From Bacillus sp. JCM 19034 (lineage in GTDB: Bacteria; Bacillota; Bacilli; Bacillales; Bacillaceae_D), in the NCBI RefSeq assembly GCF_001310635.1, contig NZ_BAXR01000001.1:186001-250000 (forward strand): a stretch of DNA of 64,000 bases, read 5' to 3'. Numbering within the stretch: position 1 is the stretch's first letter; every line of letters starts with the position of its first letter. Below, piece after piece: positions 8,366 through 17,338 of the stretch. The translations under genes and the position numbers were made by a program. Below the pieces are notes generated by a model. It searched no databases, was not told where the DNA came from, and worked only from the letters and a program-made list of their open reading frames with translations.

Positions 8366-9729
8366 ATGTATCATGCCGAGACGTGGAAAGAAAAGTTGGT
8401 TTTGTTCTTACAAATACTGTGGCCAATCATGGTAACACAGCTTAGTCTACACGCCATGAATTTAGTCGATACGATGATGTCTGGGCGTGTCGGAACGGAT
8501 GATTTAGCTGGGGTAGCCATCGGTTCAAGTATTTGGCTTCCCGTATTCACGGGCATAAATGGGATTTTGCTAGCCGTTACACCAATTGTTGCGTATTTGA
8601 TTGGAAAAGGAAAAAAAGATGAAATTGGTGAATCGGTTACACAATCATTATATGTATCAGGATTGTTGGCAATTAGTGTGGTTATATTAGGTGCATGTCT
8701 ATTAAAACCAATCCTCAACATAATGAATTTGGATGCTAATGTTTACCATATCTCATACCATTATTTAATTGGTTTAGCATTCGGGATAGTACCACTTTTT
8801 GCATCGAACGTACTGCGATATTTTTTGATGCACAAGGTTATACACGACTTACAATGATCATTACAGTAATGGCGGTTCCGTTTAATGTCTTGCTTAATTA
8901 TGGTTTTATTTTTGGGGAATTTGGATTACCTGCGCTAGGGGGAATTGGAGCAGGGTATGCAACAGCTGTTACATATTGGCTGATCTTCATTTTTACAATT
9001 TGGACAACCTTTAAAGTTGATGCACTACGGCATTTTCGACTATTTGTTAAATGGGCTAAACCATCCTTAGCAGCATGGAAAGAACAGTTATCAATAGGGG
9101 TTCCAATTGGCTTGTCGATATTTTTTGAATCAAGTATTTTTGCTGTAGTAACGCTTTTAATGGGGATGATGTTTACGACAGTAACCGTTGCAGCTCATCA
9201 AATTGCACTTAGCTTTACGTCCCTTATTTTCATGATACCACTAAGTATTTCTATGGCTCTAACAATTGTCGTTGGTTTTTCAGTCGGTGGTGGGAAACTA
9301 CCGAATGCAAAACAATATGGTTATCTAGGCGTATATGGAGGCATCTTTATATTGGCTATTGGGGCTATTTTCCTCTTTATATTCCGTGAGCCGATTGCGT
9401 ATTTGTATACAAGGGATTATGATGTTGTCATTTTAGCTGGACAATTTTTTATTATTGCTATCTTTTATCAAATATCAGATGCAGCTCAGTCAGGGTTACA
9501 AGGTGTCTTACGTGGTTATAAGGATGTACAAGTTCCATTTATTATAGCCTTTATATCGTATTGGGTAATTGGTATGCCAGTTGGATATAGTTTGGCTGCT
9601 TATACAAATTTAGGGCCATTTGGATTGTGGATTGGGATTACGATCGGTTTAAGTTGTGCAGCATTAGGTTTTCTTATTCGACTACTGGTCGTCCAAAAAA
9701 GAGTCGAATCGGCAATAGAGAATGGGTAA
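8366..9729 (+). CDS. MATE-family multidrug/Na+ antiporter (one frame break)
   Basis: An integral membrane exporter with twelve expected transmembrane helices in two homologous halves. Typical MATE features are LWPIMVTQLSLHAMNLVDTMMSGRVG in the first half and GVPIGLSIFFESSIFAV in the second. The frame breaks at the T run 8821-8826. Adding one T joins NVLRYFFDAQGYTRLTMI and gives about 454 residues, the usual MATE length and close to B. subtilis YojI. The start is uncertain: ATG 8366 follows a weak purine stretch, and TTG 8348 is also in frame. MATE proteins export cationic drugs with Na+ or H+. Substrate and ion are not predictable here. Confidence 0.85.
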
Positions 9730-9742
9730 TGAAAGATAGATG

Positions 9743-9780
9743 GAAAAAGGGTGCTGAAAAAGTTCAGCATCCTTTTTATT
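9743..9780 (+). terminator. Terminator between the convergent MATE and CAP-lipoprotein genes
   Basis: AAAAAGGGTGCTGAA pairs with TTCAGCATCCTTTTT around a 4-base loop. The A and T runs flank both sides, so it can work in both directions. Confidence 0.9.
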
Positions 9781-9793
9781 AAAACCTACACAG

Positions 9794-10699
9794 TTAGCGA
9801 CTAATAAACATCTGTGTCCAGTAGTTCCCTTGTTCAACATATCCGACACCAATATGAGTGTAATCAGGATTCATAATGTTTTCTCGATGACCTTGACTAT
9901 CCATCCATGCTTGAACAACTTCTTGGGCAGAGCGTTGTCCTTGAGCAATATTTTCGCCAGCAGAACGATAAGAAATACCAAAATCTCGCATCATATCAAA
10001 TGGAGAGCCGTAAGTTGGGCTCGTATGAGAGAAATAACTATTTTGCTGCATGTCTTTAGATTTTTCACGAGCAACTTGACTAAGTGATGAATCTGCTTGA
10101 AGCTCCGATAAGCCTTGGTTGCGTCTTTCTTGGTTCGTTAAATCGATGACTTGCTGTTCAATTGTACTAATTCCCTCTGTTTGTTGCGGAGCTTCTGTTC
10201 GATCAGGCTGCTCTGTTTCTTGTTGCGGAGGTTGTTGTCCACTTGGAGCTTCAGGTTGACCACCTGACTCATTGCCTTGCTGTGGCTGTGCTGGTTGTTC
10301 TGGCTGTGCTGGTTGTGCTGGCTGTTGATGTTGACCTTTTCCTTGGTTGATACGTTCCATTATTTGCTCGGGTGTTAACTGTGTAGCACCTTCAGGTATT
10401 AGTCTGTGTAAATCATCAACGGTTATATGATGAATATTTTGTGGTAGCCGTTGCATAACCTCATCAGGTAATAATCTTTCTATATCATTGCGGTTGATTT
10501 CTACAGAATTTTGAACAGTATAGTCATATTTTGCATGTTGAATTTGAATCGGAGACGTGTGAGGAAATTCTTCGCTTGATTGGGATGTATAGTCACTTGA
10601 CAATTGACCGAACCCCTCATTACGTGCTTCATCTGCTTGGTTGTTACAGGCCACTAAAAGCAATGCAAAACTTATGAATAACATGCTTAGCTTTTTCAT
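9794..10699 (-). CDS. CAP/SCP-domain lipoprotein, YkwD-like
   Basis: A 301-residue secreted lipoprotein. The signal peptide ends in the lipobox LLVAC, so Cys18 would be lipidated and membrane-anchored. Residues about 120-175 form a Gln/Pro/Glu-rich linker with PAQPEQPAQP-type repeats. Residues about 180-301 are a CAP (SCP/PR-1) domain with FSHTSPTYGSPFDMM, AGENIAQG, AWMDSQGHRENIMNPDYTHIGVGY, which includes the family's His and Glu ligands. The nearest B. subtilis relative is YkwD. Bacillus CAP proteins are found on the cell surface or spore, and their reaction is unknown. The start has AAAGGAGT upstream. The linker looks like a wall-spanning spacer. Confidence 0.88.
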   Translation of the reverse strand: MKKLSMLFISFALLLVACNNQADEARNEGFGQLSSDYTSQSSEEFPHTSPIQIQHAKYDYTVQNSVEINRNDIERLLPDEVMQRLPQNIHHITVDDLHRLIPEGATQLTPEQIMERINQGKGQHQQPAQPAQPEQPAQPQQGNESGGQPEAPSGQQPPQQETEQPDRTEAPQQTEGISTIEQQVIDLTNQERRNQGLSELQADSSLSQVAREKSKDMQQNSYFSHTSPTYGSPFDMMRDFGISYRSAGENIAQGQRSAQEVVQAWMDSQGHRENIMNPDYTHIGVGYVEQGNYWTQMFISR

Positions 10700-10903
10700 T
10701 TTTATAACTCCTTTTTCTTTATTTATTGTTCTAATAGTAGTATGAATAAAAAATGTATTAAAAAATATGGTAATTTATTGTAAATGTTAATTTAAGCGTC
10801 GAAATATTTATAAGCTAATTATTAGAAAAATTTAATTGAATCATGTAAGCTAAACAAGTTAAAAATATATAATGATTGTGTTCGATAGGAGAGAGAAGAA
10901 CTT

Positions 10904-12331
10904 ATGAGTATACCTAGTTATAATAGAAAAACAATTGTTACGTTATTGTTGGCGGGTTCGTTTATTGCGATTTTAAATCAAACGTTAATGATAACAGCAA
11001 TTCCACCAATTATGCAGGAAATGGGAGTTACGGCAAATAGTGCACAATGGTTAACAACTGTTTTTATGCTAGTAAATGGAATTATGATACCGATTAGTGC
11101 TTTTTTAATTGAACGATTTACAACGAGGCAATTGTTTATTAGTGCAATGAGTATTTTTGCTGTCGGAACTCTTTTTGCCGCTGTTGCACCTAATTTTCAA
11201 TTGCTATTAATAGGAAGAATGATACAGTCAGCTGGTGCAGGTATTATGTTGCCACTTATGACAACTGTTTTTCTCTTAATTTTCCCTATCCAACGACGTG
11301 GAGCCGTCATGGGGTTAATTGGGTTGGTTATTTCATTTGCTCCTGCTATCGGTCCAGCCTTATCGGGATGGGTAACTAGTCACTATTCATGGCGTGTGTT
11401 GTTTTATATTATTTTACCAATTGCGATTATTGACATTATCATCGCAGCTTTCGCCTTGAAAAACGTAACTGAGCAAAAGAAATCAAAGGTGGATGTCATT
11501 TCGATTATATTATCGTCGTTTGGATTCGGTGGATTGTTATATGGCTTTACAACTGCAGGCGATATTGGTTGGTTAGAACCGATGACTATTATCATTTTAG
11601 CAATAGGTATTATTTCAATTCTTTTATTTGTGGCAAGACAATTAAATTTGGCGAATCCAATGTTAGAATTTCGAGTATTTACGTATTCCATTTTTCCATT
11701 CGCGGTTTTGATTGGGATGATTGGGTTTATGGGTTTGATTGGAACGGAAACATTAATTCCATTATATATGCAAGAAATGAGGGGATTTTCGGCGTTTGAG
11801 TCAGGATTAGCACTTCTACCAGGAGCACTGATTATGGGCATAATGTCACCAATTACCGGAAGGATTTTTGATAAATATGGGGCTAAATGGTTAGTATTCA
11901 TTGGTTTAACAATCTTAACATTATCGACGTTTGCCTTTACAATCTTAGGTCCCAATACATCCTTTGCATATCTTACTGCAATGTTTGCGATACGAATGTT
12001 TGGTTTATCAATGGTGATGATGCCTGTAGCTACAGCAGCTCTAAACCAGATTCCTAAAAAGCTAATACCTCACGGAGCAGCTATGGATAATACGATGAGA
12101 ATGATTGCATCTTCTGTTGGTACAGCCCTATTAGTTTCTATCATGACAACAACAGAAGCTACAGCTTCTCTAGACGCAAGTATTGATTATCCAAATATTT
12201 ATGGGGCAAATGTGTCATTTCTCGTTTTATCCTTTATCACATTAGGTGCGTTCATTATTGCCTTTTTTATTAAATATGATCAGCCTGCATCAACGATTAA
12301 ACATGGAGATAGTACAAGTCAAGGCGAATAG
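10904..12331 (+). CDS. MFS drug exporter, DHA2 (14-TMS) family
   Basis: A 475-residue major facilitator with 14 hydrophobic segments, as in EmrB/QacA/LmrB drug:H+ antiporters. The start FIAILNQTLMITAIPPIM matches motif D1 of the family, and the loop after TM2 (LIERFTTRQLF) and motif C-like GRMIQSAGAGIMLPL are visible. A GGAGAGAGAAG ribosome site precedes ATG 10904. It stands alone with its own terminator and no adjacent TetR or MarR regulator. B. subtilis LmrB and YhcA are the likely relatives. A role in antibiotic or toxicant efflux is inferred from the family. Confidence 0.85.
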   Translation: MSIPSYNRKTIVTLLLAGSFIAILNQTLMITAIPPIMQEMGVTANSAQWLTTVFMLVNGIMIPISAFLIERFTTRQLFISAMSIFAVGTLFAAVAPNFQLLLIGRMIQSAGAGIMLPLMTTVFLLIFPIQRRGAVMGLIGLVISFAPAIGPALSGWVTSHYSWRVLFYIILPIAIIDIIIAAFALKNVTEQKKSKVDVISIILSSFGFGGLLYGFTTAGDIGWLEPMTIIILAIGIISILLFVARQLNLANPMLEFRVFTYSIFPFAVLIGMIGFMGLIGTETLIPLYMQEMRGFSAFESGLALLPGALIMGIMSPITGRIFDKYGAKWLVFIGLTILTLSTFAFTILGPNTSFAYLTAMFAIRMFGLSMVMMPVATAALNQIPKKLIPHGAAMDNTMRMIASSVGTALLVSIMTTTEATASLDASIDYPNIYGANVSFLVLSFITLGAFIIAFFIKYDQPASTIKHGDSTSQGE

Positions 12332-12383
12332 TGCTAGAAAAAAACCTATTAGATAATTGTGTAATGAAGCCAATCAACATAGA

Positions 12384-12420
12384 GAAACTCCCGTAATGAT
12401 ATTCGGGAGTTTCATTTTTG
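12384..12420 (+). terminator. Terminator after the MFS gene
   Basis: GAAACTCCCG (12384-12393) pairs perfectly with CGGGAGTTTC (12404-12413) and is followed by ATTTTTG. It lies next to the stop of the convergent HAD gene. Confidence 0.85.
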
Positions 12421-12422
12421 TT

Positions 12423-13277
12423 TTAAGATAGAACTTTCGCTATTGCGTGTGCGACCCCATCTTCAAGATTCGTTTTTGTAACAAAATCACAAATTTCTTT
12501 TATGCCCTCCTCTGCATTGCCCATTGCTACACCAAAACCAGCCATTCTCAGCATTGATTCGTCATTGAAATTATCTCCAATTGCCATAACGTCTTTCATA
12601 TCAATGCCTTTTTCATTTGCATAAAAGGATAAAGCGATCCCTTTTTGAGCTTTCGGGTGATTGAATTCTAAATTAGAAAATCCTGAAGAAGAAATAGCTA
12701 GGTCTTTATCATCCTTCAAACGATTATGTACAGCTTCAAGCTCTTGATCGAGTATTGAAAAGGCAAGTATTTTATAAGGAATAATATCTGGATTATTGAA
12801 GAGTGCTTCAAAGTTTTCAATCACTTCGATTTCCTCATCCTGAAAGCGTTGTTTGGCTAAAGCTTCAACATTTTCTCTATTCATATTAGGATTAGCAGAT
12901 AATGTAATATCAACCATTACTTGAACAAATTTGTCACGACTATCTGAGAATCCACCTTTGTTTGTAAAAACTTCAAAGTACAACCCCTCTTCATTACATG
13001 CCTGTTGAATTCGGAAACAAGAAGAACGCTCTAAAGGTGCATCATAAATATTCTCGCCATTTATCGTGTATATTCGTGCACCATTAAGGCAAATAATCGG
13101 ACAGTCAAGTCCTGCCTCATTCAGAGGTTTGTGAGCTGCTGAGTAAGATCTGCCTGTTGCAACAACTACTTCCATTCCTTCTTTTTGAGCCTGCCGGATA
13201 GCTTGAGCATTTTTTTCACTAATCTTATGTTTGTCGTTTAAAAGAGTTCCATCTAAATCGGTTGCAATGATTTTCAT
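12423..13277 (-). CDS. Cof-type HAD-superfamily phosphatase
   Basis: A 284-residue HAD IIB (Cof) hydrolase. Motif I is DLDGTLLND, with the nucleophile Asp7 and acid/base Asp9. Motif II is VATGRSY and motif III/IV is MAIGDNFNDESML, followed by VAMGNA. The cap domain lies between about 85 and 190. These cytoplasmic enzymes remove phosphate from sugar phosphates, FMN or PLP. B. subtilis has many paralogues (YkrA, YwpJ, YcsE and others), so no single orthologue is claimed. AGGAGATC precedes the start. It is a single gene convergent with the MFS exporter. Confidence 0.9.
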   Translation of the reverse strand: MKIIATDLDGTLLNDKHKISEKNAQAIRQAQKEGMEVVVATGRSYSAAHKPLNEAGLDCPIICLNGARIYTINGENIYDAPLERSSCFRIQQACNEEGLYFEVFTNKGGFSDSRDKFVQVMVDITLSANPNMNRENVEALAKQRFQDEEIEVIENFEALFNNPDIIPYKILAFSILDQELEAVHNRLKDDKDLAISSSGFSNLEFNHPKAQKGIALSFYANEKGIDMKDVMAIGDNFNDESMLRMAGFGVAMGNAEEGIKEICDFVTKTNLEDGVAHAIAKVLS

Positions 13278-13540
13278 TTTATTGATCTCCTAACTATTTA
13301 GAAATTAACTGTAGCGGTTCCTCTCCATCATAACGATAATTTTGGGAGATTTCACGTTCAGAAGGTTAATTTTTATATAAAGTTAATGTAACCGATCACA
13401 TTGCCACAATTCAATGTAATCTTCTTTCATTGCATAGGTAAATGCACAAGAAATCCTAAATATTAATGAATACTATGCAGTATGAGACATTTAGGAGAAA
13501 CTATCTGTAAGGTTATAATGGGAAAGGCTGGTGAGCGTAC

Positions 13541-13903
13541 ATGGGTGGAAGGTACGGACGTCCTCAAGTAGGCGATTGGGTAAAAGGGAGAACGATGATC
13601 GGTGAGTTAGTTCATGGCTATGTTGAGCTTGAAGAAGTTTATCATACGTTTATTAAAGTAAGAGTTCTATTATCTGATAATAAAAAACTAATAGGTAAAA
13701 TAGTACGTATTGATGAGAAAGACATACAAGTTTACGCGACAACAAAACAGTGGACAAAAGAAGAAATGGCTAATTTAATTGATTTAGCATTAAGTACGAG
13801 AGACCGAGAATGGTTTGATAAACTCTCATCCAAAGTAAAAAAAGGAGAAGTTTTAGATACCGGAAAAGGTCAAGAGTCTTTTTCACGATATGCGAATAAG
13901 TAA
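13541..13903 (+). CDS. IDEAL-domain protein
   Basis: A 120-residue cytoplasmic protein. The C-terminal half contains NLIDLALSTRDREWFDKLS, which matches the IDEAL domain pattern (Ile-Asp-x-Ala-Leu followed by charged and aromatic residues). The domain occurs in small Bacillales proteins such as YpiB and in ComK-like contexts, and its function is unclear. The N-terminal half (GDWVKGRTMIGELVHGYVE, VRVLLSDNKKLIGKIVRI) looks like a small beta-barrel. The ATG at 13541 follows GGTGAG. It is followed by an unusual 40-base hairpin. No operon partner is visible. Confidence 0.7.
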   Translation: MGGRYGRPQVGDWVKGRTMIGELVHGYVELEEVYHTFIKVRVLLSDNKKLIGKIVRIDEKDIQVYATTKQWTKEEMANLIDLALSTRDREWFDKLSSKVKKGEVLDTGKGQESFSRYANK

Positions 13904-13954
13904 TTTATTTGAGATAGGAGATTGAAACGTGGACAATAGAAGAGTGCGAATTTT

Positions 13955-13994
13955 GTTACGTCCAATTAAAAGCGTTCTTTTAGTTGGACGTAAC
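13955..13994. repeat. Near-perfect 18-bp inverted repeat without T tract
   Basis: GTTACGTCCAATTAAAAG and CTTTTAGTTGGACGTAAC are complementary except for one G-T wobble, with a 4-base loop. There is no T run on either strand, so it is not a standard terminator, although it lies between two convergent genes. Confidence 0.7.
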
Positions 13995-14015
13995 TCATAT
14001 TTTAAATCTCTTTAC

Positions 14016-14462
14016 TCATTTAACGACTAGATAAGCGATCATTGGAACGTGGTGTTCATGAGAGGAATGAGTACTACAAATTAATCGATAAATTCCTTCT
14101 TCTTCAAAATTTACTTGTACGATAGTCTCTTCTCCTTTTCTGATCATGCCATTAATATCGGTGCCATCAATATGGAATGGGTGCTCGTGACCATTTATTC
14201 CATATATCCTTAACATAATGTCTTCTCCTTTAGGGAGATAGATGGTTCCGGGGTCCCAACGATAAGATTCAATTTCTTCACCATCAGGAGTTGTCGTTTT
14301 AAATTCTGTTGTAATCATGTGAAATTCTAATTCCTCGTCAAATGGATTAACCGTTGTCACGCTTTTGTGATCACCATTAAAGTATAAGAATGCTCCTATA
14401 AGTGTACAGACAAACACAATCGTTAGGTAAAGCCAGCTTTTCTTAATGAAAATGAATTTCAA
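14016..14462 (-). CDS. Membrane-anchored cupredoxin-domain protein
   Basis: A 148-residue protein with one N-terminal membrane segment (about 9-28) and an extracytoplasmic cupredoxin-like domain. Candidate copper ligands are the His in EHPFHIDG and the C-terminal loop CSTHSSHEHHVPM (Cys, His, His and Met). This resembles a blue-copper or CuA-type site (Cys-x2-His, downstream Met). The TTG start has AGGAGGG eight bases upstream. The family includes nitrous-oxide-reductase-like and cytochrome-oxidase-II-like copper domains. Electron transfer or copper binding at the outer membrane face is the likely role. No oxidase or copper-export gene is adjacent, so the partner is unknown. Confidence 0.75.
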   Translation of the reverse strand: MKFIFIKKSWLYLTIVFVCTLIGAFLYFNGDHKSVTTVNPFDEELEFHMITTEFKTTTPDGEEIESYRWDPGTIYLPKGEDIMLRIYGINGHEHPFHIDGTDINGMIRKGEETIVQVNFEEEGIYRLICSTHSSHEHHVPMIAYLVVK

Positions 14463-14552
14463 AATAGAATCCCTCCTTCTAAACTTTATTTATCTATATG
14501 CATGTCCTGTCAGAATACTTGTCTAAAATGGAAAAATTTAAAGCAATTACAT

Positions 14553-14560
14553 GATATAAT
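14553..14560 (+). promoter_or_regulatory. Extended -10 promoter for the MCP-Cache gene
   Basis: TGATATAAT is a TGn-extended TATAAT about 40 bases before the start of the chemoreceptor-like gene. No clear -35 box is seen. Confidence 0.45.
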
Positions 14561-14601
14561 GATGAAATGTTAAGAAAGAAAAGGTAGAAGGGGAAGGATC
14601 A

Positions 14602-15603
14602 ATGGAAAATATAACAGAAAGAAGTTTAAATGTATCAGAATTAATGAATGAATTAAAAAATGACAATCAACAAATGGAATATGTAATGAAGGAAATACAA
14701 GATATTTCTATAAAATCAAACATTCTCGCATTAAATTCAGGAATAGAAGCAGCTAGAGCAGGTGAAGCTGGTCGAGGCTTTTCTGTTGTTGCATCGGAAA
14801 TTAAAAAGTTTTCGGAAGACAGTTTGAATGCTAGTAAGAAAAGTGAGGAATTAATTAAACGAATCCAACAAAAAGCGAATGAAATTATTGCCGTTCGTAC
14901 GGTAGATGTGGCTTTTGACACGATCGATAAAATAGACCGAAATCTTTTTGAACGGAATTGTGATGTACAAGCATGGGCAAGCTTTAACGTAGTAAAAGAT
15001 TGTTTGAGTCAACCTTCTTATGAAACAAAAAAGTTGGCTGAGGACCTCTTGCAGAAGATTCATCGTATCTATGAAGTTTATTACGATTTATTTGTGTTAG
15101 ATTTAAAAGGGAATATTGTCGCAGTAGCTCGGAATAAAAGTCAAGTAGGAGAGAATATGGCTGATCGTGAGTGGTTTAAACAAACAGTTGATAAACAGGA
15201 TGTTTATGTAACTGATATGTACTACTCAAAGGTCGCAAACGGATATACAATGAATTATTCTAGTCCCGTTTTTGATGACGATGGTAATGTAATTGGTGTT
15301 TTTTCAACTAGATTTAATTGGGAATATATTTATGATATTATTGATTCGGTAAAAATTGATGAGGCAAGTAAATTATACGTAATCAATGATAAAGGCGAAG
15401 TGATTGCTTCAAAAGATCGCAATGATGTTTTTCAAACAAATTTAGAACATATAAAAGCAGTTCAAAAGGTAGTTTCTCGTACTGATGTACAAGGGTATAC
15501 AATTGAAGGGACTAACATTTATGCATATTGTTTAACGAAAGGATATAATGCTTATAAAGGAAAGGGATGGGCAGTTATTGTTGAGGAGTCAATTGTTTCA
15601 TGA
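14602..15603 (+). CDS. Soluble chemoreceptor-like protein with MCP tip followed by a Cache domain
   Basis: A 333-residue protein with no transmembrane segment. Residues about 25-95 are the conserved methyl-accepting chemotaxis hairpin tip ([20 protein letters not shown], then [14 protein letters not shown]). Residues about 105-330 are a PDC/Cache-type ligand domain with [55 protein letters not shown] and a second PAS-like lobe. Normal receptors have an external Cache first and the signalling tip last; here the order is reversed and both parts are cytoplasmic. It has no full methylation bundle. It probably joins receptor arrays through its tip and senses an internal ligand. That role is inference. 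Confidence 0.75.
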   Translation: MENITERSLNVSELMNELKNDNQQMEYVMKEIQDISIKSNILALNSGIEAARAGEAGRGFSVVASEIKKFSEDSLNASKKSEELIKRIQQKANEIIAVRTVDVAFDTIDKIDRNLFERNCDVQAWASFNVVKDCLSQPSYETKKLAEDLLQKIHRIYEVYYDLFVLDLKGNIVAVARNKSQVGENMADREWFKQTVDKQDVYVTDMYYSKVANGYTMNYSSPVFDDDGNVIGVFSTRFNWEYIYDIIDSVKIDEASKLYVINDKGEVIASKDRNDVFQTNLEHIKAVQKVVSRTDVQGYTIEGTNIYAYCLTKGYNAYKGKGWAVIVEESIVS

Positions 15604-15739
15604 CAATTGAAAAGGGCTAGTGCTTTTTGCCTTTAGTATGATTAATCGCTTATATGATATAATTATATTTCATGACTAAAGTAAATATAATATCATTTTA
15701 TATCGGATTATCCTATGGATCGGATGAGGAGGACAAAAA

Positions 15740-16910
15740 TTGTCAGAGGAATATATTACAAGGTTAACGGTTAATGATAAAGAGATCATTTTAGTCGGAA
15801 CGGCCCATATCTCAAAACAAAGTGTGGAGCAAGTACGAGAAGTCATTGAGCATGAGCAGCCAGATTCGGTTTGTGTTGAACTCGATGATCAGCGCTATCA
15901 CTCTATCATGAAAGGTAACTCGTGGAAGGATATGGATATATTTAAGGTGATTAAAGAAAAGAAGTCAACCTTACTACTAATGAATTTAATTGTTTCCTCA
16001 TTTCAGCGTAGAATGGCGAAACAATTTGGGATTAAACCTGGGCAGGAAATGATACAGGGAATTGAATCAGCGAAGGACGTAGGCGCAAAGCTTGTATTAG
16101 CAGATCGCAATATTCAAATTACGTTTGCTCGTATTTGGCACGGGGTTGGATTTTGGGGAAGAGCGAAGCTACTTAGTCAACTTGTATATAGTATATTTAG
16201 TAACGATGAGATTTCAGAACAGGAACTCGAAAAGATGAAATCTAAGGACATGCTTAATTCAATGCTGACGGAGTTTACAGAGACATTTCCACGTCTGAAA
16301 GCACCCCTCATTGATGAGCGTGATCAATATTTAGCACAAAAAATTAAACAAGCACCTGGAGAAAAAGTTGTAGCTGTATTAGGAGCAGCTCATGTTCCCG
16401 GTATAAAAAAAGAGATTAATAATGAACATGATTTAAAGGAATTAACGAAAAGGCCACCAAAATCAATTGTACCTAAAGTGATAGCATGGATGATTCCAAT
16501 TGTTATTTTAAGTTTAATTGCTACGCCTTTTTCTCGAATCCTGAAGTAGGCATGAATTTAACGTGGAGTTGGATTTTGTGGAACGGAGCGTTTGCTGCTA
16601 TTGGAGCAGCTATTGCATTTGGACATCCTTTATCAATTCTAACAGCATTTTTAGTTGCACCAATAAGTTCCCTTTATCCTTTATTAGCAGCAGGGTGGTT
16701 TTCTGGATTAGTAGAGGCAATGAGACGTAAGCCAAAGTCGCTGATTTTGAATCGTTAACTGAGGATGTTTTCACAGTGAAAGGCTTTTGGCGAAATAATG
16801 TTACCCGTATTCTGCTTATGGTTGTCTTAACAAATTTAGGAAGTACGTTAGGTACCATTATTGGTGGTGCTGATGTTGTTCGTTTGTTTTTTCATAATTT
16901 ATTTGGGTAA
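15740..16910 (+). CDS. TraB-family membrane protein (two frame breaks)
   Basis: A TraB/PrgY-family protein. The N-terminal TraB domain has the hallmark VGTAHISKQS, PDSVCVELDDQRY and a second conserved GAAHVPGI near residue 215. Three or four membrane segments follow (PKVIAWMIPIVILSLIATP, WILWNGAFAAIGAAIAFG, LTAFLVAPISSLYPLLAAGW, ILLMVVLTNLGSTLGTIIGG). Frames break at the T run 16528-16532 and at AAA 16734-16736. Adding one base at each restores a 390-residue protein of normal length ending FFHNLFG. The TTG start has GAGGAGG upstream. In enterococci TraB reduces pheromone activity, while chromosomal homologues in bacilli have no established role. Confidence 0.85.
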
Positions 16911-16921
16911 GAGGATGAAAG

Positions 16922-16998
16922 GCATTTTCGTTTTTATAACGAAAGTGCAGCCTGTCGACAAAGTCTCACAAAAGCGAGACAGTCGACAGGCTTTTTTA
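16922..16998 (+). terminator. Tandem hairpins terminating the TraB gene
   Basis: A first hairpin pairs GCATTTTCG with CGAAAGTGC (16922-16949). The second pairs GCCTGTCGAC (16950) with GTCGACAGGC (16982-16991) and has an inner GTCTC/GAGAC stem, then TTTTTT. The second is a strong terminator. Confidence 0.85.
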
Positions 16999-16999
16999 T

Positions 17000-17290
17000 T
17001 GCCAGGAAATCGTCCTCCGACCACGCCACCGGGATGGGGGGCACGCTTTTGGCAGGAGAGTTTTGAAGATGTGTAATCGTTCTAAGCTAACTGTCTTATA
17101 TTCGGACTAACAACGGAAATCGTTAGACTTCTATCGAAAGGTAGGTCGACTATTATCCTAATTTATAGACAGTGATTATCCCGTATTGCGATTACTAGGC
17201 GACATAACCTTATTATAATTAGGTTTGTGGTGGTCGATTAGTTCACACTGTCTAAACGACAAGTAGCAATATGCTTTTAGCAATCGTTAA
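17000..17290. other. Non-coding intergenic region with a GC-rich structured block
   Basis: No convincing gene is present. About 65 bases at 17000-17065 are far more GC-rich than their surroundings and can fold: TGCCA pairs with TGGCA, and CGTCCTCC with GGGGG plus ACG. The AT-rich remainder holds several inverted repeats (CTAAC/GTTAG near 17108-17127, TAGACAGTG with CACTGTCTA, CCTAATT with AATTAGG). It may be a dispersed Bacillaceae intergenic element or a structured RNA. Confidence 0.4.
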
Positions 17291-17322
17291 TGCCTTAAAG
17301 GAGAAATTACTCCTTTAAGGCA
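17291..17322 (-). terminator. CCTTAAAGGAG hairpin downstream of the ABC permease gene
   Basis: TGCCTTAAAGGAG and CTCCTTTAAGGCA form a perfect 13-bp stem with a 6-base loop. It lies just after the end of the minus-strand operon and has no good T tract. It belongs to the same hairpin type as 7121 and 57250. Confidence 0.5.
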
Positions 17323-17338
17323 AGGAAATACATGAATG

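Noticed and set aside
11404..11955. 183-codon minus-strand frame inside the MFS gene
   Set aside because: It is a shadow of the membrane-protein codons (Ile/Leu read backwards) with no ribosome site.
13929..14030. GTG-started 33-residue frame with an AGGAG upstream
   Set aside because: Most of it is the 40-base hairpin and its end overlaps the convergent cupredoxin gene; codon content shows no protein character.
16861..17076. 71-codon frame spanning the TraB 3' end and its terminator
   Set aside because: Its first half is the shifted end of TraB and it runs straight through two terminator hairpins; no ribosome site.
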